Assembly: GCF_001632285.1 (NCBI RefSeq)
Contig: NZ_LWAH01000013.1
Span: 62,001-126,000, forward strand
Length of the DNA stretch: 64,000 nucleotides
Origin: Moraxella catarrhalis
GTDB taxonomy: Bacteria > Pseudomonadota > Gammaproteobacteria > Pseudomonadales > Moraxellaceae
Direction: 5' to 3'
Shown here: in pieces, positions 37,889 to 46,984 of the stretch
Numbering within the stretch: position 1 is the stretch's first letter
How the letters are laid out: each line of letters opens with the position of its first letter
Translations under genes and position numbers: made by a program
The notes under the pieces: model-generated
The model's database searches: none
Seen by the model: only the letters and a program-made list of their open reading frames with translations
Told to the model about the DNA's origin: nothing

Positions 37889-38210
37889 TATTCATTCCTT
37901 TATAATAAAACTGCTCAAATAGACTGTATGAAACTTGACCAATTCCAGCTGATAAGCTTGATCAAAGCATGGCTTGGTAACAGCATCATGATATGAGCAA
38001 TTAAAACCGATATACAAAATTCTCCTAAATAGAATAGCCAATGCCCTCTTGTAATGCAAACCTCCCTTTTGACTCATCAGTCATCAAAGCAGACTTGCAA
38101 AATCTTCACCATCAATTTTGGTTTTTATTTTGGTATGGCGGTATACGCATTTATCCAAATAAAAACCGTCCAATCGGTTTTGATTGAACGGTTTTTGTAA
38201 GATCTATCAA
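37889..38210. other. intergenic region upstream of the acyl-CoA dehydrogenase pseudogene
   Basis: A 322-bp spacer. It contains the promoter region of the pseudogene operon and the terminator of the upstream CoA-transferase gene at 38161-38196. A 61-codon minus frame at 37892-38077 has no coding character. Confidence 0.4.
38161..38196 (-). terminator. terminator after the acetyl-CoA hydrolase/transferase gene
   Basis: AAAAACCGTCCAATC pairs with GATTGAACGGTTTTT with one mismatch. On the minus strand it is followed by ATTTGG after the T-run. It lies 14 bp past the stop codon. Confidence 0.85.
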
Positions 38211-39737
38211 TTACTTAATACGCATGTCGCCTGTCTCAACAAAGCGTTGATGCCATGACAATGCTTCTAGCAACAGATGCGGCGTGTGTACACCACCTGT
38301 TTTTTGGCTTGCCACAAATGCACGGTCATAATAATCACGAAGCATGTCACGATAATCAGGGTGTGAACAGTTGTCAATGATCACCTTAGCACGCTGTTTT
38401 GGCGATTTACCACGCAAATCTGCCATGCCTTGTTCGGTTACGATAAACATCACATCGTGTTCGGTGTGGTCATGATGGCTGACCATCGGTACAATCGCTG
38501 AGATTGCCCCACCTTTGGCGGTAGATGGGCTGACATAAATGCTAAAAAAGCCATTACGAGTAAAGTCGCCAGAGCCACCAATGCCATTCATCATGCGAGT
38601 ACCCATGATGTGAGTTGAGTTGATATTACCATAAATATCCGCCTCAATCATAGAATTCATGCCAATCACCCCCAAACGGCGGATAATCTCTGGATTGTTG
38701 CTAACCTCCATGGGGCGAAGGACGATTTTGTCTTTTAAAAACTCAATATTTTCGTTAAAGCGTGCCAGTGCATCTGGACTAAATGACAAAGCGGTGGCAG
38801 AAGCGGTTTTCATTTTTTTGGCCAAAATCAAATCAAGCATGCCATCTTGAAGTACTTCGGTATAACCCTCCAAATCATCAAATGGTGCATCCAAAAGACC
38901 TGCCATGACGGCATTGGCAACATTACCCACGCCTGATTGAAGTGGCAGCAGGCTCTTAGGCAAGCGACCCGCCTTAACCTCATGGTCAAGAAAATCAATC
39001 ACCTGAGCTGCAATACGCTTAGACACATCGTCAGGCTCGGCAAATTTAGAATTACGGTCGCCAGCACTCGTTAATACAATGGCAAGCACTTTATCAGGGT
39101 CAATGGCAAGCCCTGCTGTACCAATACGGTCAAATGCCCCAACGATGGGAATGGGCTTACGGTGTGGCGGCAAACCCACCTCATCATAGATGTCATGCAT
39201 GCCCTCTAAGCCTACACTTAGAGCATCATTAATCTCAATGATGATTTTATCGGCGTTTTTAATCGCTTCTACGCCATGACCGATGCCCATCGCAAAAATC
39301 AGCTCACCATTTTCGGTAATGGCAGCCGCCTCAACGATGGCAATGTCAAATTTACCATAAAAGCCTTGACGCATCTGCTGTTCAACATGCGATAAGTGCA
39401 TGTCTTGATAGGCAATCTCGCCTGCATTAATGCCATTACGAAGTATTGGGTCAGACTGAAATGGTGAACGAAAATGCAACGCTTTTGCCTCGGCAAGCAC
39501 GCCATCACATTCAGGAGCGGTGGATGCCCCTGTTACCATACCAACGCTAAATTTTTCACCTTTGCCATGAGCGTCCTTGGCTTTATTGGCGATGGCAGTT
39601 GGTAGGGCTTTTGGGTAGCCTGCCCCTGTAAAGCCTGTGATGGCAAGCATCATACCATTTTGGATGAACTGAGCGGCTTTGTCAGCACTCATCACTTTTT
39701 CACGCAAACCTGCGTGGCGAATACGGTCAATAGACAT
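38211..39737 (-). CDS. acetyl-CoA hydrolase/transferase (succinate CoA-transferase subfamily)
   Basis: A 508-residue CoA-transferase, type I fold, fused alpha and beta halves. Motifs include AITGFTGAGYPKALP (oxyanion/CoA region), MVTGASTAPECDGVL, VEAAAITENGEL, the central PLQSGVGNVANAVMAGL and GYTEVLQDGMLDLI containing the expected catalytic glutamate, then MIEADIYGNINSTHIMGTRMMNGIGGSGDFTRNG in pieces and VTEQGMADLRGKSP. Enzymes of this group exchange CoA between acetate and succinate, or hydrolyse acetyl-CoA, supporting acetate use in the TCA cycle. AAGGAGAC before the ATG is a strong ribosome-binding site. Exact specificity cannot be decided here. Confidence 0.9.
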   Translation of the reverse strand: MSIDRIRHAGLREKVMSADKAAQFIQNGMMLAITGFTGAGYPKALPTAIANKAKDAHGKGEKFSVGMVTGASTAPECDGVLAEAKALHFRSPFQSDPILRNGINAGEIAYQDMHLSHVEQQMRQGFYGKFDIAIVEAAAITENGELIFAMGIGHGVEAIKNADKIIIEINDALSVGLEGMHDIYDEVGLPPHRKPIPIVGAFDRIGTAGLAIDPDKVLAIVLTSAGDRNSKFAEPDDVSKRIAAQVIDFLDHEVKAGRLPKSLLPLQSGVGNVANAVMAGLLDAPFDDLEGYTEVLQDGMLDLILAKKMKTASATALSFSPDALARFNENIEFLKDKIVLRPMEVSNNPEIIRRLGVIGMNSMIEADIYGNINSTHIMGTRMMNGIGGSGDFTRNGFFSIYVSPSTAKGGAISAIVPMVSHHDHTEHDVMFIVTEQGMADLRGKSPKQRAKVIIDNCSHPDYRDMLRDYYDRAFVASQKTGGVHTPHLLLEALSWHQRFVETGDMRIK

Positions 39738-39941
39738 TCTGTCTCCTTATAGATGTGTACAATTGTTTATAGCAAAAGCTATCAAGATTTTAGCACTAAC
39801 CACAAATAAAATAAATAGCTTGGGTAATATTTGCCATGATTATTCAAGATTTAAGCATGTTTTAATCACCAGTTTTTTTACACCACCAACTTTGAAATTA
39901 AGTTAAAATACCAATCTATGAACCAAAAAATATTGCCTATA

Positions 39942-39969
39942 AAAATATCGCCCATAAGGACGATATTTT
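39942..39969 (-). terminator. terminator after prfB
   Basis: AAAATATCG pairs with CGATATTTT around a 10-base loop; on the minus strand TTTTTATAGG follows. It starts 20 bp past the prfB stop. Confidence 0.65.
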
Positions 39970-39989
39970 AGTTCATACATCAGATTAAG

Positions 39990-41085
39990 TCATAACCCTG
40001 CTTTAAGACTGGCTTCAATAAACTTATCCAAATCCCCATTTAATACCGCTGTTGTATTGGAAGTTTCAACCCCTGTTCGCAAATCCTTAATGCGTGAATC
40101 ATCAAGCACATAAGAGCGAATTTGACTGCCCCAACCGATGTCGGATTTGCTCTCTTCAAGTGCTTGCTGTTTTTCCATGCGTTTTTGCATTTCAAGTTCA
40201 TAGAGTTTGGCTCTGAGCATTTTCATGGCAGTATCTTTGTTGGCATGTTGAGAGCGTTCATTTTGACAAGCAACAACCACACCTGTTGGTTGATGGGTAA
40301 TGCGTACTGCCGAATCGGTCGTATTGACATGCTGACCGCCTGCCCCGCTTGAACGATAAGTATCAATACGCAAATCGGCAGGGTTGATGTCAATGTCAAT
40401 ATTATCATCAATCTCAGGCGAGACAAACACCGCTGCAAACGAGGTATGGCGACCGTTATTACTGTCAAAAGGCGACTTACGCACCAAGCGATGCACACCA
40501 ATCTCAGTGCGAAGCCAGCCAAAAGCATAATCACCTTTAACCATAATGGTTGCTGATTTGATGCCTGCCACGCCCCCCTCGGAAACCTCCAACACCTCCG
40601 CCTTAAAGCCGTGCGATTCACACCAACGCAAATACATCCGCAAGAGCATCTGGGCCCAGTCCTGTGCTTCTGTACCGCCTGAGCCTGATTGTATGTCCAA
40701 ATAGCAATTATTGGCATCCATCTCACCGCTAAACATCCGCCTAAACTCCAACTCTTCTACGCTGTTTAGGGCATCATCCAGCTCCGCTTGCACATCACTA
40801 AGCAGGCTCTCATCATCATCTTCTACAGCAAGCTCTAACATGGCGGCAGCATCATCGAGTTTGGCGGATAAGCCATCTATCACGCCCACGATACCATCTA
40901 GCACTGATTTTTCCTTGCTGATTTTGGTGGCAAGGTCAGGATTGTTCCAAATGTCGGGGTTTTCTAGTTCTAAATTAACCTCTTCTAGGCGTTCTTTTTT
41001 GCTCTCAATGTCAAAGATACCCCCGAAGCTCTTGCCCACGAGCGTGCAAATCTTTGATTTGTTCTTGATACTGTGCAATTTCCAT
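39990..41085 (-). CDS. prfB: peptide chain release factor 2, with programmed +1 frameshift
   Basis: Releases finished peptides at UGA and UAA codons. Translation begins at ATG 41085 (GGGAGAAATC upstream) and reads 24 codons, [24 protein letters not shown], to an in-frame TGA at 41011-41013. The site CGG GGG TAT CTT TGA C keeps the internal Shine-Dalgarno and the CTT slip codon of the classical RF2 autoregulatory frameshift. Skipping one base continues as [13 protein letters not shown] in the second frame, giving about 364 residues. The body has [15 protein letters not shown] (with the SPF stop-recognition motif) and [20 protein letters not shown] (catalytic GGQ). Expression is thus controlled by RF2 abundance. 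Confidence 0.97.
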
Positions 41086-41235
41086 GATTTCTCCCGTGAA
41101 AACAATTCGGTAGGATTGCCGAAATTTTAAACAAAAAATTATACCAAATCTTATCTAATTTTACCATGCCAAAAGCCCATCTGGTGTTTTGATTTATGGC
41201 TTAATGGCGTGTTTGTGTTTTAATGTCAATATCAA

Positions 41236-41910
41236 TCACATTGCCCAATCTACCACTTGCCACCCTTGTTCTTTGGCATACGCTCTTAGGGTATCATCAG
41301 GTGTGACGCAGATTGCTTCATCGGCATGGCTTAACAGTGGAATATCATTTTTTGAGTCAGAATAGGCGATGAGCTTATCAAATTTGATGCCTTGCGATTC
41401 AAAGTGATTAATAAGATTTTTTAGATGATAAAGTTTACCATCTTTAAAGTTGGGCTTATCTGCCACTTTACCTGTATAAACATCATCCACCACCTCTAGG
41501 CGAGTTGCCAAAGTATGCTCATCATCCACCTCAAATAACTTAGCAATGGGTACAACCACAAAATCATTGGTCGCACTAATCACCACGACTGTATCGCCTT
41601 GGGTACGGTGATAGGCAATTTGTTCAATCGCCTTTGGACGCATATTTGGGCGTATCCATGTCTTTAGATACTCATCTCGATAAGTATGCAAATCTGTCAT
41701 GCTTTGAGTGCTTAAAAATGCCGCCACAAATTCATTATATGCCACCGCATCCAGCGTGCCTGCAATATAATCTTGATAAAATTTATCATTGGCATCGGCA
41801 TAAGCTTGGGGGTCTACCAAGCCTTTTTTGACAATATATTGCCCCCAACTGTGGTCGCTGTCCACATTAATCAGTGTCATATCCAAATCAAATAACGCTA
41901 AATTTGCCAT
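41236..41910 (-). CDS. HAD-IB family phosphatase (SerB/PSPase-like)
   Basis: A 224-residue haloacid-dehalogenase hydrolase. It has the nucleophile motif DLDMTL (Asp8 and Asp10), motif II in VVVISATNDF, and motif IV AYSDSKNDIPLLSHADEAICV; the cap lies between residues about 15 and 90. Subclass IB members include phosphoserine phosphatases and histidinol-phosphatase-like enzymes. The substrate is not deducible. Cytosolic. It sits alone between prfB and the YidB-like gene. Confidence 0.88.
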   Translation of the reverse strand: MANLALFDLDMTLINVDSDHSWGQYIVKKGLVDPQAYADANDKFYQDYIAGTLDAVAYNEFVAAFLSTQSMTDLHTYRDEYLKTWIRPNMRPKAIEQIAYHRTQGDTVVVISATNDFVVVPIAKLFEVDDEHTLATRLEVVDDVYTGKVADKPNFKDGKLYHLKNLINHFESQGIKFDKLIAYSDSKNDIPLLSHADEAICVTPDDTLRAYAKEQGWQVVDWAM

Positions 41911-42012
41911 AATTTCTCATCACAACTAGATTAATCCGTAAGATACGGCGATTTTGAATAAAATACGGATCTCGTCAAACGCTTCTTTTGATAAAATCCA
42001 ACCAATAAGCCC

Positions 42013-42042
42013 AAAAAAACAGGTTTTAAAATCTGTTTTTTT
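42013..42042 (-). terminator. terminator after the YidB-like gene
   Basis: A near-perfect stem runs AAAAAAACAGGTTTT against AAAATCTGTTTTTTT, with a G-T wobble. The minus-strand transcript of the gene at 42051 would end here, 9 bp past its stop. Confidence 0.65.
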
Positions 42043-42050
42043 TGACTGCA

Positions 42051-42761
42051 TTAAACTACTGAGCAGCTTTTCAGATTTGCCAATAACTCAGCAATCTCAT
42101 CATTGGCCTCTTTTTCTTTTGATAGATCACCTTGAGGTGTCAAATCATCCATCACTTTCGGCAAAAGCTCTGCGATACCTTGGTAAACTTCCAATCGGCT
42201 AGCGCCTGTTTTTTGGCAAATATTTTCAATGTCTTGATGATCAAATAATCTTGCAATATCATCGGCATCAATGCCATCATTATTGGTATCGACATTCACC
42301 CAAGACTGTACCTTATTTTGTAAGCCGTTGTTAGAAAATTTGCTAAGTACGCCTGACAGGCCGCCATTTTTTTGGATAAATGTCAATACAATTGGCAACA
42401 AAGCAAGCAACAGTGTACTTTTATTCATGCCAGCCGATTTGACATTACCACGACCCAAAACCGCACCAAGCACATTGCCCAAATCGCCAGCACTGGTATT
42501 TTGTTGATTGTTGCCCAATAAACTGCCCAACACAGCATCAAGCGGTGAGCCTTGTGTTTGCTTGCCCATTTGTGTACCAATGACACTGCCCAATAGACCG
42601 CCTAAGCTTGCACTGGTGGCATTGGATTGACCACCTGTTAAACCGCTTAATAAACCACCCAAGCCGCCTTGCTGGGGGTTTGGTGGTACTTGCTGAGCTT
42701 TAGGTGGCGACTGTACGGTATTTTTTAAGACTTCTGTAACAATGCTTTGTAATAAGCTCAT
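42051..42761 (-). CDS. YidB family protein (DUF937)
   Basis: A 236-residue protein. The N-terminal half is Gly/Gln/Asn-rich (GGLGGLLSGLTGG, SLGGLLGSVIGTQMG, DAVLGSLLGNNQQN) and the C-terminal half resembles DUF937/YidB: LLALLPIVLTFIQKNGGLSGVLSKF, then VDTNNDGIDADDIARLF and GIAELLPKVMDDLTPQG. The function of the family is not established. No signal peptide is seen. A 9-bp inverted repeat (TTGTATGAT ... ATCATACAA, 42789-42823) lies just before the gene. Confidence 0.8.
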   Translation of the reverse strand: MSLLQSIVTEVLKNTVQSPPKAQQVPPNPQQGGLGGLLSGLTGGQSNATSASLGGLLGSVIGTQMGKQTQGSPLDAVLGSLLGNNQQNTSAGDLGNVLGAVLGRGNVKSAGMNKSTLLLALLPIVLTFIQKNGGLSGVLSKFSNNGLQNKVQSWVNVDTNNDGIDADDIARLFDHQDIENICQKTGASRLEVYQGIAELLPKVMDDLTPQGDLSKEKEANDEIAELLANLKSCSVV

Positions 42762-42788
42762 ATCATTTCCCCTATCCTAAATCATCTA

Positions 42789-42823
42789 TTGTATGATAAA
42801 TCGTTGATAAAAACATCATACAA
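42789..42823. promoter_or_regulatory. inverted repeat upstream of the YidB-like gene
   Basis: TTGTATGAT and its exact complement ATCATACAA flank 17 bp, 28 bp before the start codon. It could be an operator or a leader hairpin. Confidence 0.4.
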
Positions 42824-42938
42824 GTTAACATTTTTCATCACTTTAATCACAAAACTTTCATAACAAATCTCAATGATGATGTCGTCATCTTAACAAAATC
42901 CAGTACATCACGGAACAGTGTTTTTGTAAACATTTGTG

Positions 42939-43430
42939 CTATTTTTGGTAAAGTCTTGCCAGTGCAGATAATTTAGAAAAATTGTGTGAATCGGTCTGAT
43001 CGGCAAAGATAATAACGCTTAACGGCTGCCTTCTTGGGCTGATGGCATAAAAATTTATCACCACAACCAAACTCAATCCCAAATCAACCAAGCGGATATC
43101 ATGTAAATAAGCTTGATGGATCACATGTGTATCTTTTGGGTCATCTTGAGTGGTTGCCGCTTGTTTTGAACGGATAGGAAAAGACAACAGCCAAACACCA
43201 TCAATCTGACGGCTGCTCATCTGACGGATGCCTGATCTTTGATGATAAGCATAAAAACCAATCAATACGCCTGTACATACACCCAAACTTACCCATTGCC
43301 ACCATGACAAGCCGACAGCCAAACAGATGAGTAGAACCAAAACTATGGTACTCATCCACAGATACCACCCTGTGCGTGTTGGCACAAAGGCAGCATCTAA
43401 CACCAAAGGATATTGAGAATAAACGCTCAA
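42939..43430 (-). CDS. YgfX-like membrane protein downstream of sdhE
   Basis: A 163-residue protein with two adjacent hydrophobic helices (about residues 22-60: YLWMSTIVLVLLICLAVGL, WVSLGVCTGVLIGFYAYH) and a soluble C-terminal domain (DGVWLLSFP, FADQTDSHNFSKLSALARLY). This layout, and its position right after sdhE, match the YgfX/CptA partner of SdhE, a small membrane protein reported as a toxin-like factor in E. coli. Sequence-level identity to that family is weak, so the name rests largely on synteny. Start is TTG at 43430; no ATG is available before the first helix. Confidence 0.6.
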   Translation of the reverse strand: MSVYSQYPLVLDAAFVPTRTGWYLWMSTIVLVLLICLAVGLSWWQWVSLGVCTGVLIGFYAYHQRSGIRQMSSRQIDGVWLLSFPIRSKQAATTQDDPKDTHVIHQAYLHDIRLVDLGLSLVVVINFYAISPRRQPLSVIIFADQTDSHNFSKLSALARLYQK

Positions 43431-43454
43431 AATCTGACTGACTATTTAATCAGG

Positions 43455-43721
43455 CTAGACAGTGCCAGTATGACGAAGTGATTTCATCTTGTCAATCAAA
43501 GCAGCAACACCTGCCTCTGATGGCGTTTCTTGACCCAAAAAAAACACCAATAAATCTGGATCTTCATAACTTAACAATGTCTCAAATGCCTGCTGCTCAT
43601 CTGCGTCTGCACTCAAATAATGCGATTTGACATAATAATCAATATAAAAATCCAATTCTTTGAGACCACGGCGAGCTTGATAGATGATACGGCGCTGTGC
43701 ATCAGTGGGCTGAATGGTCAT
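43455..43721 (-). CDS. sdhE: FAD assembly factor SdhE (succinate dehydrogenase flavinylation)
   Basis: An 88-residue helical protein needed to attach FAD covalently to SdhA. The family signature is RRGLKELDFYIDYYV (residues about 18-32, including the conserved RGxxE), followed by EQQAFETLLSYEDPDLLVFFLG. Length is normal. It precedes the ygfX-like gene by 25 bp. No sdh genes are in the window. AAGGAAACACC before the ATG is a good ribosome-binding site. Confidence 0.93.
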   Translation of the reverse strand: MTIQPTDAQRRIIYQARRGLKELDFYIDYYVKSHYLSADADEQQAFETLLSYEDPDLLVFFLGQETPSEAGVAALIDKMKSLRHTGTV

Positions 43722-43776
43722 GGTGTTTCCTTATGTTATTTTGGGTGTGCTTAGTATATCAAAATTGCGTTATTAT

Positions 43777-43822
43777 TGATGATAAATCATGATAAATTTT
43801 CATTAGTCATGATTTATCATCA
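43777..43822. other. 16-bp perfect inverted repeat between Epd gene and sdhE
   Basis: TGATGATAAATCATGA at 43777-43792 and its exact complement at 43807-43822 flank a 14-base loop. No T-run follows, so it is not an obvious intrinsic terminator; it lies 55 bp before the sdhE start and about 90 bp after the dehydrogenase stop. It may be an operator, or a stabilising hairpin. Confidence 0.6.
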
Positions 43823-43913
43823 TTTGGGCATCTGACGATAGTATCTTCTTATGGTGATACAATGATTTTATAATAATTGCTTGCACAAAAAGAGGATAAA
43901 AATATCTATAACG

Positions 43914-45005
43914 CTACCTTAAGTCTGCCAGCTTTTGACACATATCAAGCAAACGGTTGGCATAACCCCATTCATTATCATACCAAGCATAAATCTTAGC
44001 AAGCTCACCTGCCATCATCAACTGCTGTCCATCGATAATCAAGGAATGGCTATTACCAATAAAATCACTAGATACCAAAGGTTCATCACAATAATCCATG
44101 ATGCCCAAAAGCTGGTTTTGACTGGCTGTCATCAATGCATCTTTAATCTGATCTAAGCTCACTGTTTTGTTAAATTTGACAGTCAAATCAATCGCAGCAA
44201 CATTAATTGTTGGAACTCGGATGGAATGCCCATTAATTTTACCACGCATCAGAGGTAACACTCGTTCGGTGGCATTAATGCTACTGGATGTTGTGGGAAT
44301 GATATTATGACCACTGGCACGGGCACGGCGAAAATCACGGTGTGCTTGGTCTAATACGCTTTGGTCTGCTGTTACGGCATGGATCTCAGTCATCATAGCA
44401 CTTTGGATACCAAATTTATCATCAAGTACAGATAATAGAGGTACTAAAGCTTGTGTCGTACAAGACACCCCTGAGATAATTGGCAAATCAGCATGAAGCT
44501 TGTGATCATTGACCCCAATGACAATACTGGCATCAACACGATCAAATGGTGCTGCACCAATAATCACTTGCTTTGCGCCCGCTGTGCGATGGCGATTGGC
44601 ATCGGCATAGGAACGAAATTGACCTGTACACTCCAGCACAACATCGACATTCAGATCTGCCCAAGGCAAATACTCTGGCTCATCACAGCTTAGCAAAAGA
44701 ATCTGATGTAACAACTCGCCTTTTGTGATTGTCAAATATGAGTTATCTTGATTGGTCGTTAATGAAACTTGTGCTGCATTATGATCACCTTGATCAAAAC
44801 GCCCATGCGTGCTGTCAAATTTTAATAAATGCAAAAGCATTTGGTTATCGGCAACATCATTGATGGCGACAATTTCAATATGACCAAAATTACTTAACTG
44901 TTGCAGATAAGCTCGAAGTACATTACGCCCAATGCGACCAAAACCATTGATGGCCAAGCGTAATTTTGGTACATTTGCTTGATGGTGTGGGTTATTTGGT
45001 ATCAC
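43914..45005 (-). CDS. glyceraldehyde-3-phosphate dehydrogenase-family protein (Epd-like)
   Basis: NAD-dependent aldehyde dehydrogenase of the GAPDH superfamily. Motifs: nucleotide-binding LAINGFGRIGRNVLRAY, LLHLLKFDSTHGRF, LECTGQFR, the active site GVSCTTQALVPLLSVLD (Cys in SCTTQ instead of the usual SCTTN), IHAVTADQSVLDQAHRDFRRARA, and C-terminal YAWYDNEWGYANRLLD. It could be a glycolytic or erythrose-4-phosphate dehydrogenase; DFRRARA and the VAIND variant resemble Epd, but the choice is not firm. The frame opens without an ATG at the family start, so a GTG at 45005 overlapping the helicase stop by 14 bp is proposed (363 residues). Translation is likely coupled to the helicase. Confidence 0.8.
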   Translation of the reverse strand: MIPNNPHHQANVPKLRLAINGFGRIGRNVLRAYLQQLSNFGHIEIVAINDVADNQMLLHLLKFDSTHGRFDQGDHNAAQVSLTTNQDNSYLTITKGELLHQILLLSCDEPEYLPWADLNVDVVLECTGQFRSYADANRHRTAGAKQVIIGAAPFDRVDASIVIGVNDHKLHADLPIISGVSCTTQALVPLLSVLDDKFGIQSAMMTEIHAVTADQSVLDQAHRDFRRARASGHNIIPTTSSSINATERVLPLMRGKINGHSIRVPTINVAAIDLTVKFNKTVSLDQIKDALMTASQNQLLGIMDYCDEPLVSSDFIGNSHSLIIDGQQLMMAGELAKIYAWYDNEWGYANRLLDMCQKLADLR

Positions 45006-46848
45006 GATCAGCGTCCATCTTTGAGGTATCAATATACGCCAAAGCCAAGCGTATTTCATTATAACTATACTTTTCACGAAGTTCATCGTAAATGGGCTTA
45101 ATTTTAAACCCATCGGCAAATTCGCCTTGAGCATCCAGATGACGCATCGCATCTTTGATATTGGTGATTGCCTCATCAGCTGGGCGATACGCTTCGATGG
45201 CATCAATGCCCATAATTTTACCAATACTTGTCACATGCTTGATGATGGTTGAAACAGCCAAACTACGCTTGGCAGCAATCTCTTCTAAATCCATCTTTTG
45301 CTGAATGAATTCATAAGTTTCATGAATGGTACTGGTTAGTCCGTTGCTAAGGGTTTGTTCTGCTTTGGTTTGATTTTGTGCTTTTGTTGTTTGACCAAGC
45401 ACACCTTGCTTTTTGAGCGCTCGATATTTTTGGTTGGCAGCGATGACCTCAGGATTGGTTGTACCACCACACGCATGAATAAAGGCGTCATAAATTTTGG
45501 TAAGCATCGATTCATCAAACAGTTCAAAAGCCTTGGCATGCTCAAAAGACAACTCAATAAATCGCTGATCAATGCGTTGCACCCATTCATCCAGCAATAA
45601 ACTTTTGATATTAAAACCCAGCAATTTTAGCCCATCTAATGAGCGTAAACGAGAAAGTGCAACATAGCCTTGCCCCATCTCAAAGGTCTTAGATAAGTCA
45701 ATTTCAGCAGCGTCTAAAGTCATGCCTTGGGACTTATGCACTGTGATCGCCCAAGCTAAACATAAAGGTACTTGGGTATAACTTGCCAATACAGTGCCAT
45801 CCTTATCCTCCACTGTCCACTCTTCAGGCTCTGCAGCAACCTCTCCACCAGTATTGAGCCGAACCAAGGGATAGGCGGTTTCAGAGATGTCAGCATCAGT
45901 AGCTTTATAGGCTTTACCTGATACGCCAATAAAGCCAACCACTTCGCCCATCGTGCCATTATACACACCCAAAAGGGGCAAATTTTTGACAAACATGACC
46001 TTAGCACCAATTGCAACCGTCAGCTCATCGGGGGCACGCACACTCTTTGACAGTGATTCTTGCAAGGGTTTTTCACCCATTTTAGCGGCACGATAAGTTA
46101 TGGTCTTGGCAGTCAATTCATTGAGCTGTGTTTGATTGATGACATCCACATCAGCATTATGCGTATAAAGTCTGGTGCGGTTCAAGTCAATGGTATGATT
46201 TTGGGTGGATGTCAGGATATTAATCGCCTGCTGTGTCACCGATTGGCGACGGATTTGATTTAAAATATCATTCAAAGATAAGCCAAAACGCTGTTTTTCA
46301 TCAGTGCCTGTTTGGCGATGCTGCTCGGTGAGATAACAGATTTGAAATTTACACTCACACCAAGCCTGCGACATAAAGGCGTATTTTTCTTTTGATGTTT
46401 CACCCTTATCGCCAATTGGTGGCAGCTGAAAAAAATCACCTGAAAAAATTACCTGAACGCCCCCAAAAGGCATCTCATTTTTTCGAAAATACTTTAAAAC
46501 TTGATTGATGGTATCAACTTGCTTACTGTGAAGCATTGAGATTTCATCGATGATGAGTACCTTGGTGTTTTTGATGCGTTCAAGATATTCATCACGGGCG
46601 GCAAGCCTTTGCAGATTGACTTTCTCAAACTCATTTTGGATACCAATGCCCGACCATGCATGAACTGTCATACCATTCATGTGCGTTGATGCGATACCAG
46701 TGCTGGCTGTGACTGCGACAGGGATTTGTCGCACTCGCAAATATTCAATGTACTGATTGAGTACATAGGTTTTTCCTGCACCTGCTTGACCTGTCAAAAA
46801 AACATTTTGCCCTGTCTTTAAAATCGCAAGGGCGGTCTCTTGTTTCAT
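44992..46848 (-). CDS. Pif1-like ATP-dependent DNA helicase with extra C-terminal domain
   Basis: A 618-residue superfamily 1B helicase. Motifs: Walker A GQAGAGKT (residues 20-27), ASTGIASTHMNGMTVHAWSG, Walker B VLIIDEISML, SGDFFQLPPI (motif III), TEQHRQ, GAKVMFVKN, ITVHKSQGMTL (motif V) and YVALSRLRSLDGL (motif VI), all as in bacterial Pif1/RecD-like enzymes. Beyond residue 420 a separate helical domain carries HTH-like sequence (MDLEEIAAKRSLAVSTIIKHVTSIGK), reminiscent of the HRDC/HTH modules attached to some helicases. Probably resolves R-loops, G-quadruplexes or stalled forks. It overlaps the next gene's start. Confidence 0.88.
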   Translation of the reverse strand: MKQETALAILKTGQNVFLTGQAGAGKTYVLNQYIEYLRVRQIPVAVTASTGIASTHMNGMTVHAWSGIGIQNEFEKVNLQRLAARDEYLERIKNTKVLIIDEISMLHSKQVDTINQVLKYFRKNEMPFGGVQVIFSGDFFQLPPIGDKGETSKEKYAFMSQAWCECKFQICYLTEQHRQTGTDEKQRFGLSLNDILNQIRRQSVTQQAINILTSTQNHTIDLNRTRLYTHNADVDVINQTQLNELTAKTITYRAAKMGEKPLQESLSKSVRAPDELTVAIGAKVMFVKNLPLLGVYNGTMGEVVGFIGVSGKAYKATDADISETAYPLVRLNTGGEVAAEPEEWTVEDKDGTVLASYTQVPLCLAWAITVHKSQGMTLDAAEIDLSKTFEMGQGYVALSRLRSLDGLKLLGFNIKSLLLDEWVQRIDQRFIELSFEHAKAFELFDESMLTKIYDAFIHACGGTTNPEVIAANQKYRALKKQGVLGQTTKAQNQTKAEQTLSNGLTSTIHETYEFIQQKMDLEEIAAKRSLAVSTIIKHVTSIGKIMGIDAIEAYRPADEAITNIKDAMRHLDAQGEFADGFKIKPIYDELREKYSYNEIRLALAYIDTSKMDADRDTK

Positions 46849-46926
46849 AGCGTCAACTTGATTTATTGTATTTGATTAAGTTTTTTGGAGCATTTGTCTT
46901 ATGCCCCCGTGATATCAACTTATCCA

Positions 46927-46958
46927 TGACCAAAGCACACTAAAAGATGCTTTGGTCA
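46927..46958 (-). terminator. hairpin after glnS
   Basis: TGACCAAAGCA pairs perfectly with TGCTTTGGTCA around a 10-base loop, 27 bp past the glnS stop. It lacks a downstream T-run on the minus strand, so termination may need Rho or may be weak. Confidence 0.4.
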
Positions 46959-46984
46959 ACTGTCTTAGTCTGATAAGTGTGCAA

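Noticed and set aside
37892..38077. 61-codon minus frame upstream of the acyl-CoA dehydrogenase pseudogene
   Set aside because: No start signal and no protein-like pattern; the region fits a promoter and spacer.
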